From assembly GCA_040380755.1 (NCBI GenBank), contig JBEIIL010000018.1, positions 1 to 39,602 on the forward strand: 39,602 bases of DNA, given 5' to 3'. A program made the translations under genes and the position numbers. Below are positions 1 through 8,908 of the stretch, in pieces. The stretch comes from Alsobacter sp040380755. Its GTDB lineage: Bacteria > Pseudomonadota > Alphaproteobacteria > Rhizobiales > Beijerinckiaceae. Numbering within the stretch: position 1 is the first letter of the stretch; every line of letters starts with the position of its first letter. The notes beneath the pieces were generated by a model. That model was not told where the DNA came from. It ran no database searches and was given only the letters and a program-made list of their open reading frames with translations.

Positions 1-3000
1 CGGCGCGGGCGCCTGGGCGGGAGCGCCGGCATCCGTCCGGGCGGCGCCAGCCGCAGGCTGTGCCGGTGCGGGCTGGGACACGGCCGCAGGGCGGGCCGGC
101 GGCGGCATCGGCTCGGGATCACTGCCGAACAGGGCGCCGAGCTGCGAGGCGGTCAGCGCCGCCAGCATCACGGCAGCGACCCCGATCAGCAGCGGGCGAC
201 GCCTTGTGTTGACGAAGGCCTTCATCTGCTCGATCGGCGACAGACGATCGCCGGTCGCGGCGGTTGCCGTGGTCTTCCCTTTGGTCGCAGCCGCCGCGGC
301 GTCGCGGGGGACGCGGCCCTTGGGGGCTGCCGCTTGCACGGCCTGTGCCGCCTGGGCGGCCTGAGCCGCCTTGCGGGCCGCTGCGAGGAAGCTTGTCGGC
401 GCGGCATCCGCAGGCGTCGGCTCAGGCGCGGCGGGCTCGGCCAGGTCGAGCGTGTCGAGTGGCTCGGAGGGTCCTGTCGGCTGGGCGGCAATCGCGTGTG
501 CGGTTCCTGCCGTCTGCGAGAGTGCGGCCGTAAAGCTGCCGGGCCGGCCGCTGCCGGGCTCCAGCAGCATCTCTGCAGCCCCGGTCGATGCGGCGGCGGG
601 CAAAGCGCGGTCGGCCGCGGTTACGTCCTGAAGCGCACGCGAGGCGGTGGCCCGGACCATCGCGGCGATCGACTGCGCGCCCGTCGGTTCGGCAGCCTTG
701 GCGCCACGTGGCAGGATCGCCTTGGCGGCCTCGGCCGCGGCCGCTGCAGCGGCGATCTTCTGGGCGGTCGGCGTGACCGGTGCCGCGGCAGCCGGCGCGG
801 GCGCTGCGCGCACCGCCTTCTCGGCGACGTCGAGCATGCGCACCCGGTCGCTCGCCATGTCGGATTCGAGCATGCCAAGCCGTTCGACGATTTTCTCCAG
901 CGTCTCCTGCACGGCAACGAGGGTCTCGCGCGTCTTGGAGTCGGCCATCGCGGCGGCGAGCGGCGACTGCGGTCCCGGTGTCCGAGCTACCGTCTCGGTG
1001 GCGGCCTTCACGGCGGCCTGCTCGGCGGCCTGGATGGTCGAGCGCTTGGCGTCCTCGATCTTGGCGAACAGGTCGCCCATCGAGCGTTCCATGGAGCGCA
1101 GCGCCGTGAACCCCTCGCCGGAGCGGTCCATGGTCTGCGCCATCGCGGCGATCTGCCGCTCGAGCGCATCCAGCGCCCGGCCGTCGGCATCGGGTCCCCG
1201 CGCCGCCTCGATCTTCTCGGCGAGCGACCGCACCAGGCTCTCGAGCCCGCTGAGATCGGCGGTCGGCCCGGCGGGCCGGCGCTGCAGCGTGTCGTGCAGC
1301 GTATCGAGACGCCGGGTCAGGTCGCTGAGGTCGGTCCCCGCAGCCACCGGGCGGCGCTCGATGGCCGCCCCGATCGAATCGAGGCGACGATTGAGGTCAC
1401 CGAGGTCTGCGGTCGGCGGCACCGAGCGGCGCTCGATCGCCGCGCTCATCGAATCCAGCCGGCGGTTAAGGTCGGTCAGGTCAGGACCGGCGCCCGAGCT
1501 GGCACGGACGGCGATGTCCTCGATCCGCGCGGCCAGCGCGTCGAAGCGCTCCTCCATCTTGGCGACGTGGTCATCCGGGCGGACCGCGTCGACGGCGCTG
1601 CGGATCTCGCCGACGGCGCGCTGCAGGGCCGCCTCGGCGCGCGGGTCGGCGTGGCCGCCGGCAGCACCGATCCGGTCCAGCCGGTCGGCGAGGCCGGCGA
1701 TCTGGCGCTCGATCGCGTCGAGCGGCACCGGTCGGGCGGCGCGCTCGGCGTCGGCGCGCAGTTCGGCGATCTGGCGCAGGAGGGTTTCGGCAATGTCGGG
1801 ACGCAGGCTCTGCGCCGGCATCCGGTCCAGCCGGTCGGCCAGGATGGCGATGTCGTCGCGCAGCCCGGCAAGGCCGGCAACGGGCCGCAGCTCCTCAACG
1901 AGGCGCCCGACCTCGCCGGCCAGCCGCTCCACCGGCCGCAGCACGGCCTCGCGGGCACCGTCCTCGCGCGTCATCTCGACCCGCTCGGCGAGCTCGCGCA
2001 CCGCGTGTTCCAGCGCCGAGACGTCACCGCGTCCGGCCAGCCCGTCGACGCAGCGCGCCAGGCTCGACAGGTCGCGCTGCAGCGCCTCGATGCCGGTGTC
2101 GGGGCGCTGGTCACCGAGCTGTTCCAGCCGCAGGGCGAGGCTCGCGACGTCAGTGCGCAGACCGTCCAGCATTTCCGTCTGTCGGCGCATGCCGATGCCG
2201 CCGCGCGGCCGGCCGCCTCCCTCGAGATCGCGCTGCCGGGCGCGGATCTGGGCGATGGCCTCGTCGAGGCTGCCCGGCACCGCATCGATGGCGACGGGCT
2301 CGTAGCCTTCGTCCTCGGCGCCGTTCAGCGCGTCGAGGATCGAGCCGAGCTTGTCCTCGATCCGGGCGATCCGGTCGGCGCGGCCGGGTTCCTCGGCCGC
2401 GGGTCGGTGCTCGGCATCCTCGATCCGTTCGGCGATATCGGCGAGCCGGCGCTCGAGCTCGCGCAGCGACTGCTCGATTCGCGGCGACGGCGCGGCTGCC
2501 GCGGAAGCGGCGCGGGTGCCCACCTGCTCGATGCGGCTTTCCAGTCGCGCCAGCCCGTCGCGCATCGCCTGGGTGTCGGTGTTGCGGCCCGGCTGGACTG
2601 CGCGCTGCAGCGAATCAAGACGCGTGGTCACGAGGTCAAGCGCCTCGCGCAGCGCCACCGAGGTGTGCTCCTGGGCCCGGGCGATCGCCTCGACCTCGTC
2701 GCGGCGGTTCTCCTCGGCGCGCTCGATGAAGCGCACGACGCTGTCCATCGCGCCGGCCGTCCGTTCCTCGACGACACTGGCGCGGCGATGTGATTCGGCC
2801 ACCGCCCGCTCGATCACGGCGGCGAGGTCGCCCGTGCGCTCGGGTCGGCCAGCGCTGTGGCGGGGAATGGCGGTCTGGCTGGAGCGGCGACCCAGGCGCG
2901 CGATCCGCTCCTCGAGCGAGGACAGCGGGCTTTCGGCCTCGTCGTCCTCCTCTTCATAGCGACTGCGACTGCGGCCGCGCGGTGCAGGCTCGGGTTCGGG

Positions 3001-3132
3001 CACGGCCGTCTCGGAAATGACGGCGTTCAGCCATTCGCCCAGCGTCATGCCGGCCCTGCGGGCGGCTTCCTTTGCCGCATCGCGCGCCGTCGCGTCGACG
3101 CCTTTGACGCTCCACGGGATCGCCTGCTTCAT
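1..3132 (-). CDS. PodJ-like polar localization / coiled-coil protein (3' truncated by window edge)
   Basis: The reading frame is open from an ATG at 3132 to the left edge, giving 1,044 codons without a stop. The first 45 residues include the helix AKEAARRAGMTLGEWLNAVI, a typical opening of PodJ/SEL1-type polarity proteins. A long charged, heptad-rich coiled-coil region follows (about residues 60-760), including three 25-residue repeats starting DLNRRLDS/DLTRRLDT. An Ala/Pro-rich linker leads to one membrane helix at about residues 976-1001 (plus-strand 130-205). A Pro/Ala-rich periplasmic stretch then reaches the edge. In PodJ proteins the part beyond the helix normally holds Sel1-like repeats and a peptidoglycan-binding domain; that part lies outside the window. 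Inferred role: inner-membrane scaffold placing division, pilus or adhesin machinery at a pole. It is divergent from the beta-oxidation operon. The family is confident; strict orthology to PodJ is not shown. Confidence 0.8.
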   Translation of the reverse strand, partial: MKQAIPWSVKGVDATARDAAKEAARRAGMTLGEWLNAVISETAVPEPEPAPRGRSRSRYEEEDDEAESPLSSLEERIARLGRRSSQTAIPRHSAGRPERTGDLAAVIERAVAESHRRASVVEERTAGAMDSVVRFIERAEENRRDEVEAIARAQEHTSVALREALDLVTTRLDSLQRAVQPGRNTDTQAMRDGLARLESRIEQVGTRAASAAAAPSPRIEQSLRELERRLADIAERIEDAEHRPAAEEPGRADRIARIEDKLGSILDALNGAEDEGYEPVAIDAVPGSLDEAIAQIRARQRDLEGGGRPRGGIGMRRQTEMLDGLRTDVASLALRLEQLGDQRPDTGIEALQRDLSSLARCVDGLAGRGDVSALEHAVRELAERVEMTREDGAREAVLRPVERLAGEVGRLVEELRPVAGLAGLRDDIAILADRLDRMPAQSLRPDIAETLLRQIAELRADAERAARPVPLDAIERQIAGLADRLDRIGAAGGHADPRAEAALQRAVGEIRSAVDAVRPDDHVAKMEERFDALAARIEDIAVRASSGAGPDLTDLNRRLDSMSAAIERRSVPPTADLGDLNRRLDSIGAAIERRPVAAGTDLSDLTRRLDTLHDTLQRRPAGPTADLSGLESLVRSLAEKIEAARGPDADGRALDALERQIAAMAQTMDRSGEGFTALRSMERSMGDLFAKIEDAKRSTIQAAEQAAVKAATETVARTPGPQSPLAAAMADSKTRETLVAVQETLEKIVERLGMLESDMASDRVRMLDVAEKAVRAAPAPAAAAPVTPTAQKIAAAAAAAEAAKAILPRGAKAAEPTGAQSIAAMVRATASRALQDVTAADRALPAAASTGAAEMLLEPGSGRPGSFTAALSQTAGTAHAIAAQPTGPSEPLDTLDLAEPAAPEPTPADAAPTSFLAAARKAAQAAQAAQAVQAAAPKGRVPRDAAAAATKGKTTATAATGDRLSPIEQMKAFVNTRRRPLLIGVAAVMLAALTASQLGALFGSDPEPMPPPARPAAVSQPAPAQPAAGAARTDAGAPAQAPAP
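1249..1473 (-). repeat. Three 75-bp tandem repeats inside the PodJ-like gene
   Basis: Three consecutive 25-residue units, read on the minus strand, begin DLNRRLDSMSAAIERR, DLNRRLDSIGAAIERR and DLTRRLDTLHDTLQRR. The DNA period is 75 bp; for example GCGGCGCTCG recurs at 1351 and 1426. The unit keeps the coiled-coil character, so copy-number change would lengthen or shorten the rod without breaking the frame. Confidence 0.8.
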
Positions 3133-3453
3133 CGTCTCGCTCGCCGAGGGCCTTCGCCCTCTCCCTCGAAAGCCGGCTCCGCCGGCAGGATCGTGGGGCG
3201 AGGCCGGTCCGGTTAACCGCCGGTTGCCTTTCGCCGCCTGAGCCGACTTTTTCCGGTTACGGTAAACAACCCGTTAAGGAACCCGGCCGGGTGGTTAAGA
3301 AAGTGTCGCCAAGCCGGCGCACTGTGGCGCGGAGCACACGCCCCTTGCCGTCGGCGAGGATACAGTTTATATGTGAACTATAACGGCTGGCGCGGATGCC
3401 GCGCGGCCCGTTCGCGACCGTACGCGAGCGTCGACCCCGGGAAGGATTGCCCC
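3133..3453. promoter_or_regulatory. Divergent intergenic region with a CtrA-like site
   Basis: This 321-bp region separates the PodJ-like gene from the acyl-CoA dehydrogenase and must hold both promoters. It is the most A+T-rich stretch in the first 8 kb. A TAAA-N7-TTAA element lies at 3263-3277; read on the minus strand it is TTAA-N7-TTTA, one base from the CtrA consensus TTAA-N7-TTAA. CtrA control of podJ is known in Caulobacter; here it is inference. Further TTAA half-sites occur nearby (for example 3213 and 3293). On the plus strand, TTGCCG (3345) and TTATAT (3367), 16 bp apart, are a weak promoter candidate for the fatty-acid operon. No gene is seen. Confidence 0.4.
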
Positions 3454-5247
3454 ATGCCGAGCTACAAGGCCCCCGTCGAGGACGTCCAGTTCCTGCTCAA
3501 CGACGTCTTCCATATCGAGCGCTACGCCAACCTGCCGGGCTTCGCCGATGCGACACCGGACGTGGTCGAGGCGATCCTGATCGAGGCGGCCAAGCTCAGC
3601 GAAGAGGCTCTCCAGCCCGTCAACCATTCCGGCGATGTCGAGGGCTGCACGCGCCACGCGGATGGCAGCGTCACCACGCCGAAGGGCTTCCAGCAGGCCT
3701 ATGACGCCTTTTCGCAGGGCGGCTGGATCGGACTGGCGGCTGATGCCGACTACGGCGGCCAGGGCCTGCCCTACACGCTCGCCGCCGTCGTCAACGAGTT
3801 CACCTCTGCCGCCAACATGGCGCTGGCGATGTATCCCGGCCTGACCATGGGGGCGATCGCCGCCCTCCACCGCCATGGCTCGGACGACCAGAAGCGCACC
3901 TACCTGCCCAAGATGATCTCCGGCGAGTGGACCGGCACCATGAACCTGACCGAGCCGCACTGTGGCACGGATCTGGGGCTCATCAAGACCAAGGCCGTCC
4001 CCAATGCCGACGGCAGCTTCGCGATCTCCGGCACCAAGATCTTCATCTCGGCCGGCGAGCACGACATGACGTCCAACATCATCCACCTCGTGCTCGCCCG
4101 CGTCGAGGGCGCGCCGCAGGGCGTGAAGGGCATCTCGCTGTTCGTGGTGCCGAAATTCATGGTCGGTGCGGACGGCACGCCCTGCGCCCGCAACGGCGTG
4201 TCCTGCGGCTCGATCGAGCACAAGATGGGCATCCACGGCAATGCCACCTGCGTGATGAACTATGACGGCGCCACCGGCTGGCTGATCGGCGAGGTCAACC
4301 GCGGCCTCAACGCCATGTTCGTGATGATGAACGAGGCCCGCCTCGGCGTCGCCATCCAGGGCCTGGCCCAGTCCGAGGTCGCCTACCAGAACGCTGTTGC
4401 GTATGCGCGCGACCGCCTGCAGGGCCGCGCCCTGTCCGGCGTCAAGGCGGCCGACAAGCCGGCCGACCCGATCATCGTCCACCCCGACGTGCGCCGGAAC
4501 CTGATGCAGATCCGTGCCTTCAACGAGGCGGCCCGCGCCCTCGTGCTGTGGACCGCGCTGCGCAGCGATGTTGCCCACCGCAGCGGCGACCCCGCCGAGC
4601 AGGCGGCCGCCGACGACCGGCTCGGCCTGCTCACGCCGGTGCTCAAGGGCGTGCTGACCGATGTCGGCTTCGACAACACGGTGCGGGCCCAGCAGATGTT
4701 CGGCGGCCATGGCTACATCGCCGAATGGGGCATGGAGCAGTTCGTCCGCGATGCCCGCATCGCCATGATCTACGAGGGTGCCAACGGCATCCAGGCACTC
4801 GATCTCGTCGGCCGCAAGCTGCCCAAGGATGGCGGCCGGGCCGTGATGGCGTTCTTCGCCGAGGTCGAGGGCTGGTTGAAGGAGCGCGCCGGCAACGAGG
4901 CGCTGGCGCCCTACGTCAAGCCGATGGGGCCTGCGCTGCAGCATCTCCAGCAGGCGACGATGTGGTTCATGAACAACGCCATGATGCGGCCCGACAATGC
5001 CGGCGCCGGCAGCCACGACTACATGCACCTCTTCGGTCTCGTCGCCATGGGGTATATGTGGGGCCAGATGGCCGAGGCGGCGATCGCCAGCAAGCAGAAG
5101 GGCAACGGTGGTGCGGCGCGGATGGATGCCAAGCTGCTCGCCGGCCGGTTCTTCATGGAGCGCATGCTGCCCGAGACCGCGGCGCACCTCGCCCGCATCT
5201 CGACCGGCGCCGACACCATGATGGCGATGCCCGCAGAGGCGTTCTGA
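3454..5247 (+). CDS. Acyl-CoA dehydrogenase, DmdC-like subfamily with extra C-terminal domain
   Basis: This 597-residue FAD enzyme should catalyse alpha,beta-dehydrogenation of acyl-CoA, the first step of beta-oxidation. It is about 200 residues longer than classical acyl-CoA dehydrogenases. The order is N-terminal helical domain, middle beta domain with TMNLTEPHCGTDLG (162-175), C-terminal helical domain with MFGGHGYIAEWGMEQF and the catalytic-base motif IYEGANGIQALDL (Glu441), then an extra C-terminal domain typical of 3-methylmercaptopropionyl-CoA dehydrogenase (DmdC) relatives. The ATG at 3454 is preferred over upstream in-frame codons because GGAAGGA lies about 7 bases before it. It is first gene of a three-gene beta-oxidation operon. 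Homologues handle long- or medium-chain acyl-CoA as well as methylmercaptopropionyl-CoA, so the substrate cannot be read from sequence. Confidence 0.93.
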   Translation: MPSYKAPVEDVQFLLNDVFHIERYANLPGFADATPDVVEAILIEAAKLSEEALQPVNHSGDVEGCTRHADGSVTTPKGFQQAYDAFSQGGWIGLAADADYGGQGLPYTLAAVVNEFTSAANMALAMYPGLTMGAIAALHRHGSDDQKRTYLPKMISGEWTGTMNLTEPHCGTDLGLIKTKAVPNADGSFAISGTKIFISAGEHDMTSNIIHLVLARVEGAPQGVKGISLFVVPKFMVGADGTPCARNGVSCGSIEHKMGIHGNATCVMNYDGATGWLIGEVNRGLNAMFVMMNEARLGVAIQGLAQSEVAYQNAVAYARDRLQGRALSGVKAADKPADPIIVHPDVRRNLMQIRAFNEAARALVLWTALRSDVAHRSGDPAEQAAADDRLGLLTPVLKGVLTDVGFDNTVRAQQMFGGHGYIAEWGMEQFVRDARIAMIYEGANGIQALDLVGRKLPKDGGRAVMAFFAEVEGWLKERAGNEALAPYVKPMGPALQHLQQATMWFMNNAMMRPDNAGAGSHDYMHLFGLVAMGYMWGQMAEAAIASKQKGNGGAARMDAKLLAGRFFMERMLPETAAHLARISTGADTMMAMPAEAF

Positions 5248-5284
5248 ACGCCACCAGGACCTGATCCGGTCCGGCTCCGGCCGG

Positions 5285-5305
5285 GCCGCGGACTGCAACC
5301 GCGGC
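5285..5305. other. GC-rich hairpin between acyl-CoA dehydrogenase and thiolase genes
   Basis: GCCGCGG and CCGCGGC form a perfect 7-bp stem with a 7-base loop in the 95-bp gap between the first two operon genes. No U-tract follows, so it is unlikely to be a full terminator. It could stabilise or process the mRNA. Confidence 0.4.
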
Positions 5306-5342
5306 GCAGGCCGTCAAGGATACGCAACCAGGGAGAGGCCCG

Positions 5343-6551
5343 ATGGCCGAGGCATTCATCTATGACCACGTGCGGACTCCGCGCGGGCGTGGCAAGGCGG
5401 ACGGGTCCCTGCACGAGGTAACGGCATTGCAGCTTGCCGCGGGATCGCTGGCCGCGCTGCGCGATCGCAGCGGTCTCGACACAAAGCTGGTCGATGACGT
5501 CATCCTCGGCTGCGTCGATCCGGTCGGCGAGGCCGGCGGCGACATTGCCCGCGCCGCCGCGCTGGTGGCCGACTACGGCAATGGCGTTCCGGGCATCCAG
5601 ATCAACCGCTTCTGCGCCTCGGGCCTCGATGCGGTGAACTTCGCCGCCGCCCAGGTGATGTCGTCGCAGCACGATCTCACCGTCGCCGGCGGCGTCGAGA
5701 GCATGAGCCGCATCGGCATCGGCGCTTCCGGCGGCGCCTGGCCGGTGGATCCCGCCATTGCGGTGAAGGCCTACTTCATGCCGCAGGGCGTCTCCGCCGA
5801 TCTCATCGCCACCAAATACGGCTTCAGCCGCGACGACGTCGACGCCTATGCGGTGGAGAGCCAGAAGCGCGCCAAGGCCGCCTGGGACGCCGGTCGCTTC
5901 GGCGGCGCGGTGGTTCCGGTGCGGGACGTCAACGGCCTCACGATCCTCGACACCGACGAGCACATGCGGCCGCAGACCGACATGCAATCGCTCGCCGCGC
6001 TGAAGCCGTCCTTCGTCATGATGGGCGAGCAGGGCGGCTTCGACGCCGTCGCCATCCAGGCCCATCCGGGCATCGAGCGGGTCGTCCACGTCCACCACGC
6101 GGGCAACTCGTCGGGCATCGTCGATGGCGCCGCCGCCGTGCTGATCGGCAATGCCGAGGGTGGCCGTGCCGCCGGGCTGAAGCCCCGCGCCCGCATTCGC
6201 GCCTTCGCCAATATCGGCTCGGAGCCGGCGCTGATGCTGACCGGCCCCGTCGACGTCACCGAGAAGGTGCTGCGCCGGGCCGGCATGACGATCGCCGACA
6301 TCGACCTGTTCGAGGTCAACGAGGCCTTCGCCGCCGTGGTGCTGCGCTTCATGCAGGCCTTCGACGTCGATCCCGCCAAGGTCAACCCGAATGGCGGCGC
6401 CATCGCGCTCGGCCATCCGCTCGGCGCCACCGGCGCCATGATCCTCGGCACCGCGCTCGACGAACTCGAGCGCACCGGCAAGTCCACCGCCCTTGTCACG
6501 CTGTGCATCGGCGCCGGCATGGGCACCGCCACCATCATCGAGCGCGTGTGA
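5343..6551 (+). CDS. fadA: Acetyl-CoA C-acyltransferase (thiolase)
   Basis: This 402-residue type II thiolase should cleave 3-ketoacyl-CoA with CoA in the last step of beta-oxidation. All active-site blocks are present: nucleophile Cys91 in NRFCASGLDAVNFA, the NEAFA loop, His358 in GGAIALGHPLGATGAM, and Cys388 in the C-terminal CIGAGMGTATII. The length is normal for the family. The ATG at 5343 follows GGGAGAGG with good spacing. It lies 95 bp after the acyl-CoA dehydrogenase and 14 bp before the FadJ-like gene, so the three are probably co-transcribed. Context favours the degradative role over acetoacetyl-CoA synthesis for polyhydroxybutyrate; the symbol reflects that inference. Confidence 0.92.
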   Translation: MAEAFIYDHVRTPRGRGKADGSLHEVTALQLAAGSLAALRDRSGLDTKLVDDVILGCVDPVGEAGGDIARAAALVADYGNGVPGIQINRFCASGLDAVNFAAAQVMSSQHDLTVAGGVESMSRIGIGASGGAWPVDPAIAVKAYFMPQGVSADLIATKYGFSRDDVDAYAVESQKRAKAAWDAGRFGGAVVPVRDVNGLTILDTDEHMRPQTDMQSLAALKPSFVMMGEQGGFDAVAIQAHPGIERVVHVHHAGNSSGIVDGAAAVLIGNAEGGRAAGLKPRARIRAFANIGSEPALMLTGPVDVTEKVLRRAGMTIADIDLFEVNEAFAAVVLRFMQAFDVDPAKVNPNGGAIALGHPLGATGAMILGTALDELERTGKSTALVTLCIGAGMGTATIIERV

Positions 6552-6565
6552 GACGGAGAAGAGCC

Positions 6566-8782
6566 ATGAACCTCGTCAATTTCCGTTTCGAGACCGATGC
6601 CGACGGCATCGCGACCGCCACCTGGGATATGCCCGGCCGGTCGATGAACGTCATCACCCAGCAGGTGATGGAGGAGCTCGGCCAGATCGTCGACGCCGTC
6701 ACCGCGGATGCCGCCATCAAGGGCTGCGTCATCGCCTCGGGCAAGGACGCCTTCTCGGGCGGCGCCGACCTCACCATGCTGCAGGGCCTTGGCCAGGCCT
6801 ATGTGTCGCTGGCGCGCGAGCGCGGCGAAGGTGCGGCCATGCAGTATTTCTTCGACCAGTCGCGCGCTCTGTCGCTGCTCTACCGGCGGCTGGAGACCTG
6901 TGGCAAGCCGTTTGCCGCCGCCGTCAACGGCGTCTGCCTCGGCGGCGCCTTCGAGCTGGCACTCGCCTGCCACTACCGGGTGGTGTCGGACGACAAGGCG
7001 ACCCGCGTCGGCCTGCCCGAGGTCAAGGTCGGCCTGTTCCCCGGTGCCGGCGGCACCCAGCGCGTCGCCCGCCTGATGCAGACCGGCGACGCCCTGCAGA
7101 TGCTGTTCAAGGGCGAGCAGATCCGTCCCGCCGCCGCCAAGGCGATGAACCTCGTCCACGAGGTGGCGCCGAAGGACGAGATCGTCGCCCGCGCCAAGGC
7201 CTGGATTACCGCCGGCGGCAGCGCCGTGGCGCCATGGGACGACAAGGCCTTCCGCGCCCCGTCCGGCAAGGTCTACTTGCCGGCCGGCATGATGACCTGG
7301 CCGCCGGCCAACGCCATCTATCGGCGAGAGACCTATGACAACTACCCGGCCATCAAGGCGGTGCTGGCCTCGGTCTACGAGGGCCTGCAGCTGCCGATGG
7401 ATCTCGCGCTGCGCGTCGAGAGCCGCTACTTCGCCAAGATCCTGCGCTCGAAGGAGGCGGCGGCGATGATCCGCACGCTGTTCCTCAGCATGGGTGAGCT
7501 GAACAAGGGTGCCCGCCGACCGGCCGGCGTGCCGGCCACGCAGATCCGCAAGGTTGGCGTTCTCGGCGCCGGCTTCATGGGCGCCGGCATCGCCTATGTG
7601 TCGGCCCAGGCCGGCATCGAGGTCGTCCTCATCGACCGCGACATGGAGTCGGCCGAGAAGGGCAAGGCCTACTCGCACAAGCTGATGACCGACCAGATCA
7701 TGAAGGGCCGCGCCAAGACGGCGGACCGTGACGCGCTGCTCGCCCGCATCACCCCGTCGGCCGATTATGCCGACCTCGCCGGCGTCGACCTTGTCGTCGA
7801 GGCCGTGTTCGAGGATCCCAAGGTCAAGGCCGAGGCCATCGCCAAGGCCGAGGCCGTCATCGGGCCGGACTGCATCTTCGGCTCCAACACCTCGACGCTG
7901 CCGATCACCGGCCTGGCCGGCCATGCCCATAAGCCCGACCAGTTCATCGGCATCCATTTCTTCTCGCCGGTCGAGAAGATGCTGCTGGTGGAGATCATCA
8001 TGGCCAAGCAGACCGGCGACCGGGCGCTGGCGGTGGCGCTCGATTTCGTCCGCGCCATCAAGAAGACCCCGATCGTCGTCAACGACGCCCGCGGCTTCTA
8101 TGCCAACCGCTGCGTCGGCAACTATATCCGCGAGGGCCACCTGATGCTGATGGAAGGCGTGCCGGCCGCGATGATCGAGAATGTCGCCCGCATGGCCGGC
8201 ATGCCGGTGGGACCGCTGTCGCTCAACGACGAGGTCGCCATCGATCTCGGCCTGCGAATCCTGCGCGCCACCAAGGCGCAGGTGGGTGCCGATGCGGTCG
8301 ATCCGGTGCAGGAGCGGCTGCTGGTCGCGCTGGTCGAGGAGCACGGCCGTCTTGGCCGTAAGAACGCCAAAGGGTTCTACGACTACCCGGAGAAGGGCAA
8401 GGGATCCAAGACCCTGTGGCCCGGCCTCGCCGCCATCGCCCGCAGGCAGCTCGACCCCGATACGCTTGACGTCACCGAGATGAAGCAGCGACTGCTCGTC
8501 ACCCAGGCGCTGGAGGCGGCGCGCTCCGTCGAGGAGGGCATCGTCACCGATCCGCGCGAGGCCGATGTGGGCTCGATCATCGGCTTCGGATTTGCGCCCT
8601 ACACCGGCGGGACCCTGTCCTATATCGACGGGATGGGCGCAAAGGTCTTCGTTGCCCTGTGCGACCGCCTCGCTGCCGCGCACGGACAGCGCTTTGCTGC
8701 CAACGCGCTGCTGCGCGAGATGGCCGACAAGGGCGAGACCTTCTATGGCCGCTTCGGCGCGCCGACGCAGGCCGCCGCCTGA
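6566..8782 (+). CDS. fadJ: FadJ-type bifunctional enoyl-CoA hydratase / 3-hydroxyacyl-CoA dehydrogenase
   Basis: This 738-residue fusion should carry out the middle two steps of beta-oxidation. The N-terminal crotonase half (about 1-190) has the oxyanion-hole segments SGGADLTML and CLGGAFELALACHY, and PEVKVGLFPGAGGTQR with the usual catalytic acids. After a linker, a Rossmann fold begins at KVGVLGAGFMGAGIAYVSAQ (GxGxxG) with the acidic strand end VVLIDRD. The hydroxyacyl dehydrogenase signature HFFSPVEKMLLVEII and the helical C-terminal domain (RGFYANRCVGNYIREG) follow. GGAGAAGAG precedes the ATG at 6566. It is the last gene of the operon, which ends at the terminator at 8843. Substrate chain length is not deducible. 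Confidence 0.93.
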   Translation: MNLVNFRFETDADGIATATWDMPGRSMNVITQQVMEELGQIVDAVTADAAIKGCVIASGKDAFSGGADLTMLQGLGQAYVSLARERGEGAAMQYFFDQSRALSLLYRRLETCGKPFAAAVNGVCLGGAFELALACHYRVVSDDKATRVGLPEVKVGLFPGAGGTQRVARLMQTGDALQMLFKGEQIRPAAAKAMNLVHEVAPKDEIVARAKAWITAGGSAVAPWDDKAFRAPSGKVYLPAGMMTWPPANAIYRRETYDNYPAIKAVLASVYEGLQLPMDLALRVESRYFAKILRSKEAAAMIRTLFLSMGELNKGARRPAGVPATQIRKVGVLGAGFMGAGIAYVSAQAGIEVVLIDRDMESAEKGKAYSHKLMTDQIMKGRAKTADRDALLARITPSADYADLAGVDLVVEAVFEDPKVKAEAIAKAEAVIGPDCIFGSNTSTLPITGLAGHAHKPDQFIGIHFFSPVEKMLLVEIIMAKQTGDRALAVALDFVRAIKKTPIVVNDARGFYANRCVGNYIREGHLMLMEGVPAAMIENVARMAGMPVGPLSLNDEVAIDLGLRILRATKAQVGADAVDPVQERLLVALVEEHGRLGRKNAKGFYDYPEKGKGSKTLWPGLAAIARRQLDPDTLDVTEMKQRLLVTQALEAARSVEEGIVTDPREADVGSIIGFGFAPYTGGTLSYIDGMGAKVFVALCDRLAAAHGQRFAANALLREMADKGETFYGRFGAPTQAAA

Positions 8783-8842
8783 GCTGCGGACGCTGGCGGC
8801 GATCTGAGGGCACAGCCGGAGACCGAAAGTCCTATCCTGACG

Positions 8843-8872
8843 AAAAAAAGCCCCGGTAACGGGGCTTTTTTA
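8843..8872. terminator. Intrinsic terminator closing the beta-oxidation operon
   Basis: GCCCCG-GTAA-CGGGGC (8850-8865) forms a 6-bp GC stem with a tetraloop, flanked by seven A and a run of T that extend the stem. The A-tract/T-tract symmetry suits bidirectional use, serving the plus-strand fad operon and the minus-strand VOC gene that ends at 8909. It is the clearest factor-independent terminator in the window. Confidence 0.92.
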
Positions 8873-8908
8873 TTTGATATTTGCACCTCCCGAACCGTGC
8901 AGCTCTGA

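Noticed and set aside
334..2793. Long plus-strand open frames opposite the PodJ-like gene
   Set aside because: They are shadows of the minus-strand frame in high-GC DNA. Their translations are Arg/Gly/His-rich with no domain, while the minus frame is a continuous coiled-coil protein.
3367..8683. Long minus-strand frames opposite the fatty-acid operon
   Set aside because: They are antisense to well-identified enzymes with full catalytic motifs and show only low-complexity composition.
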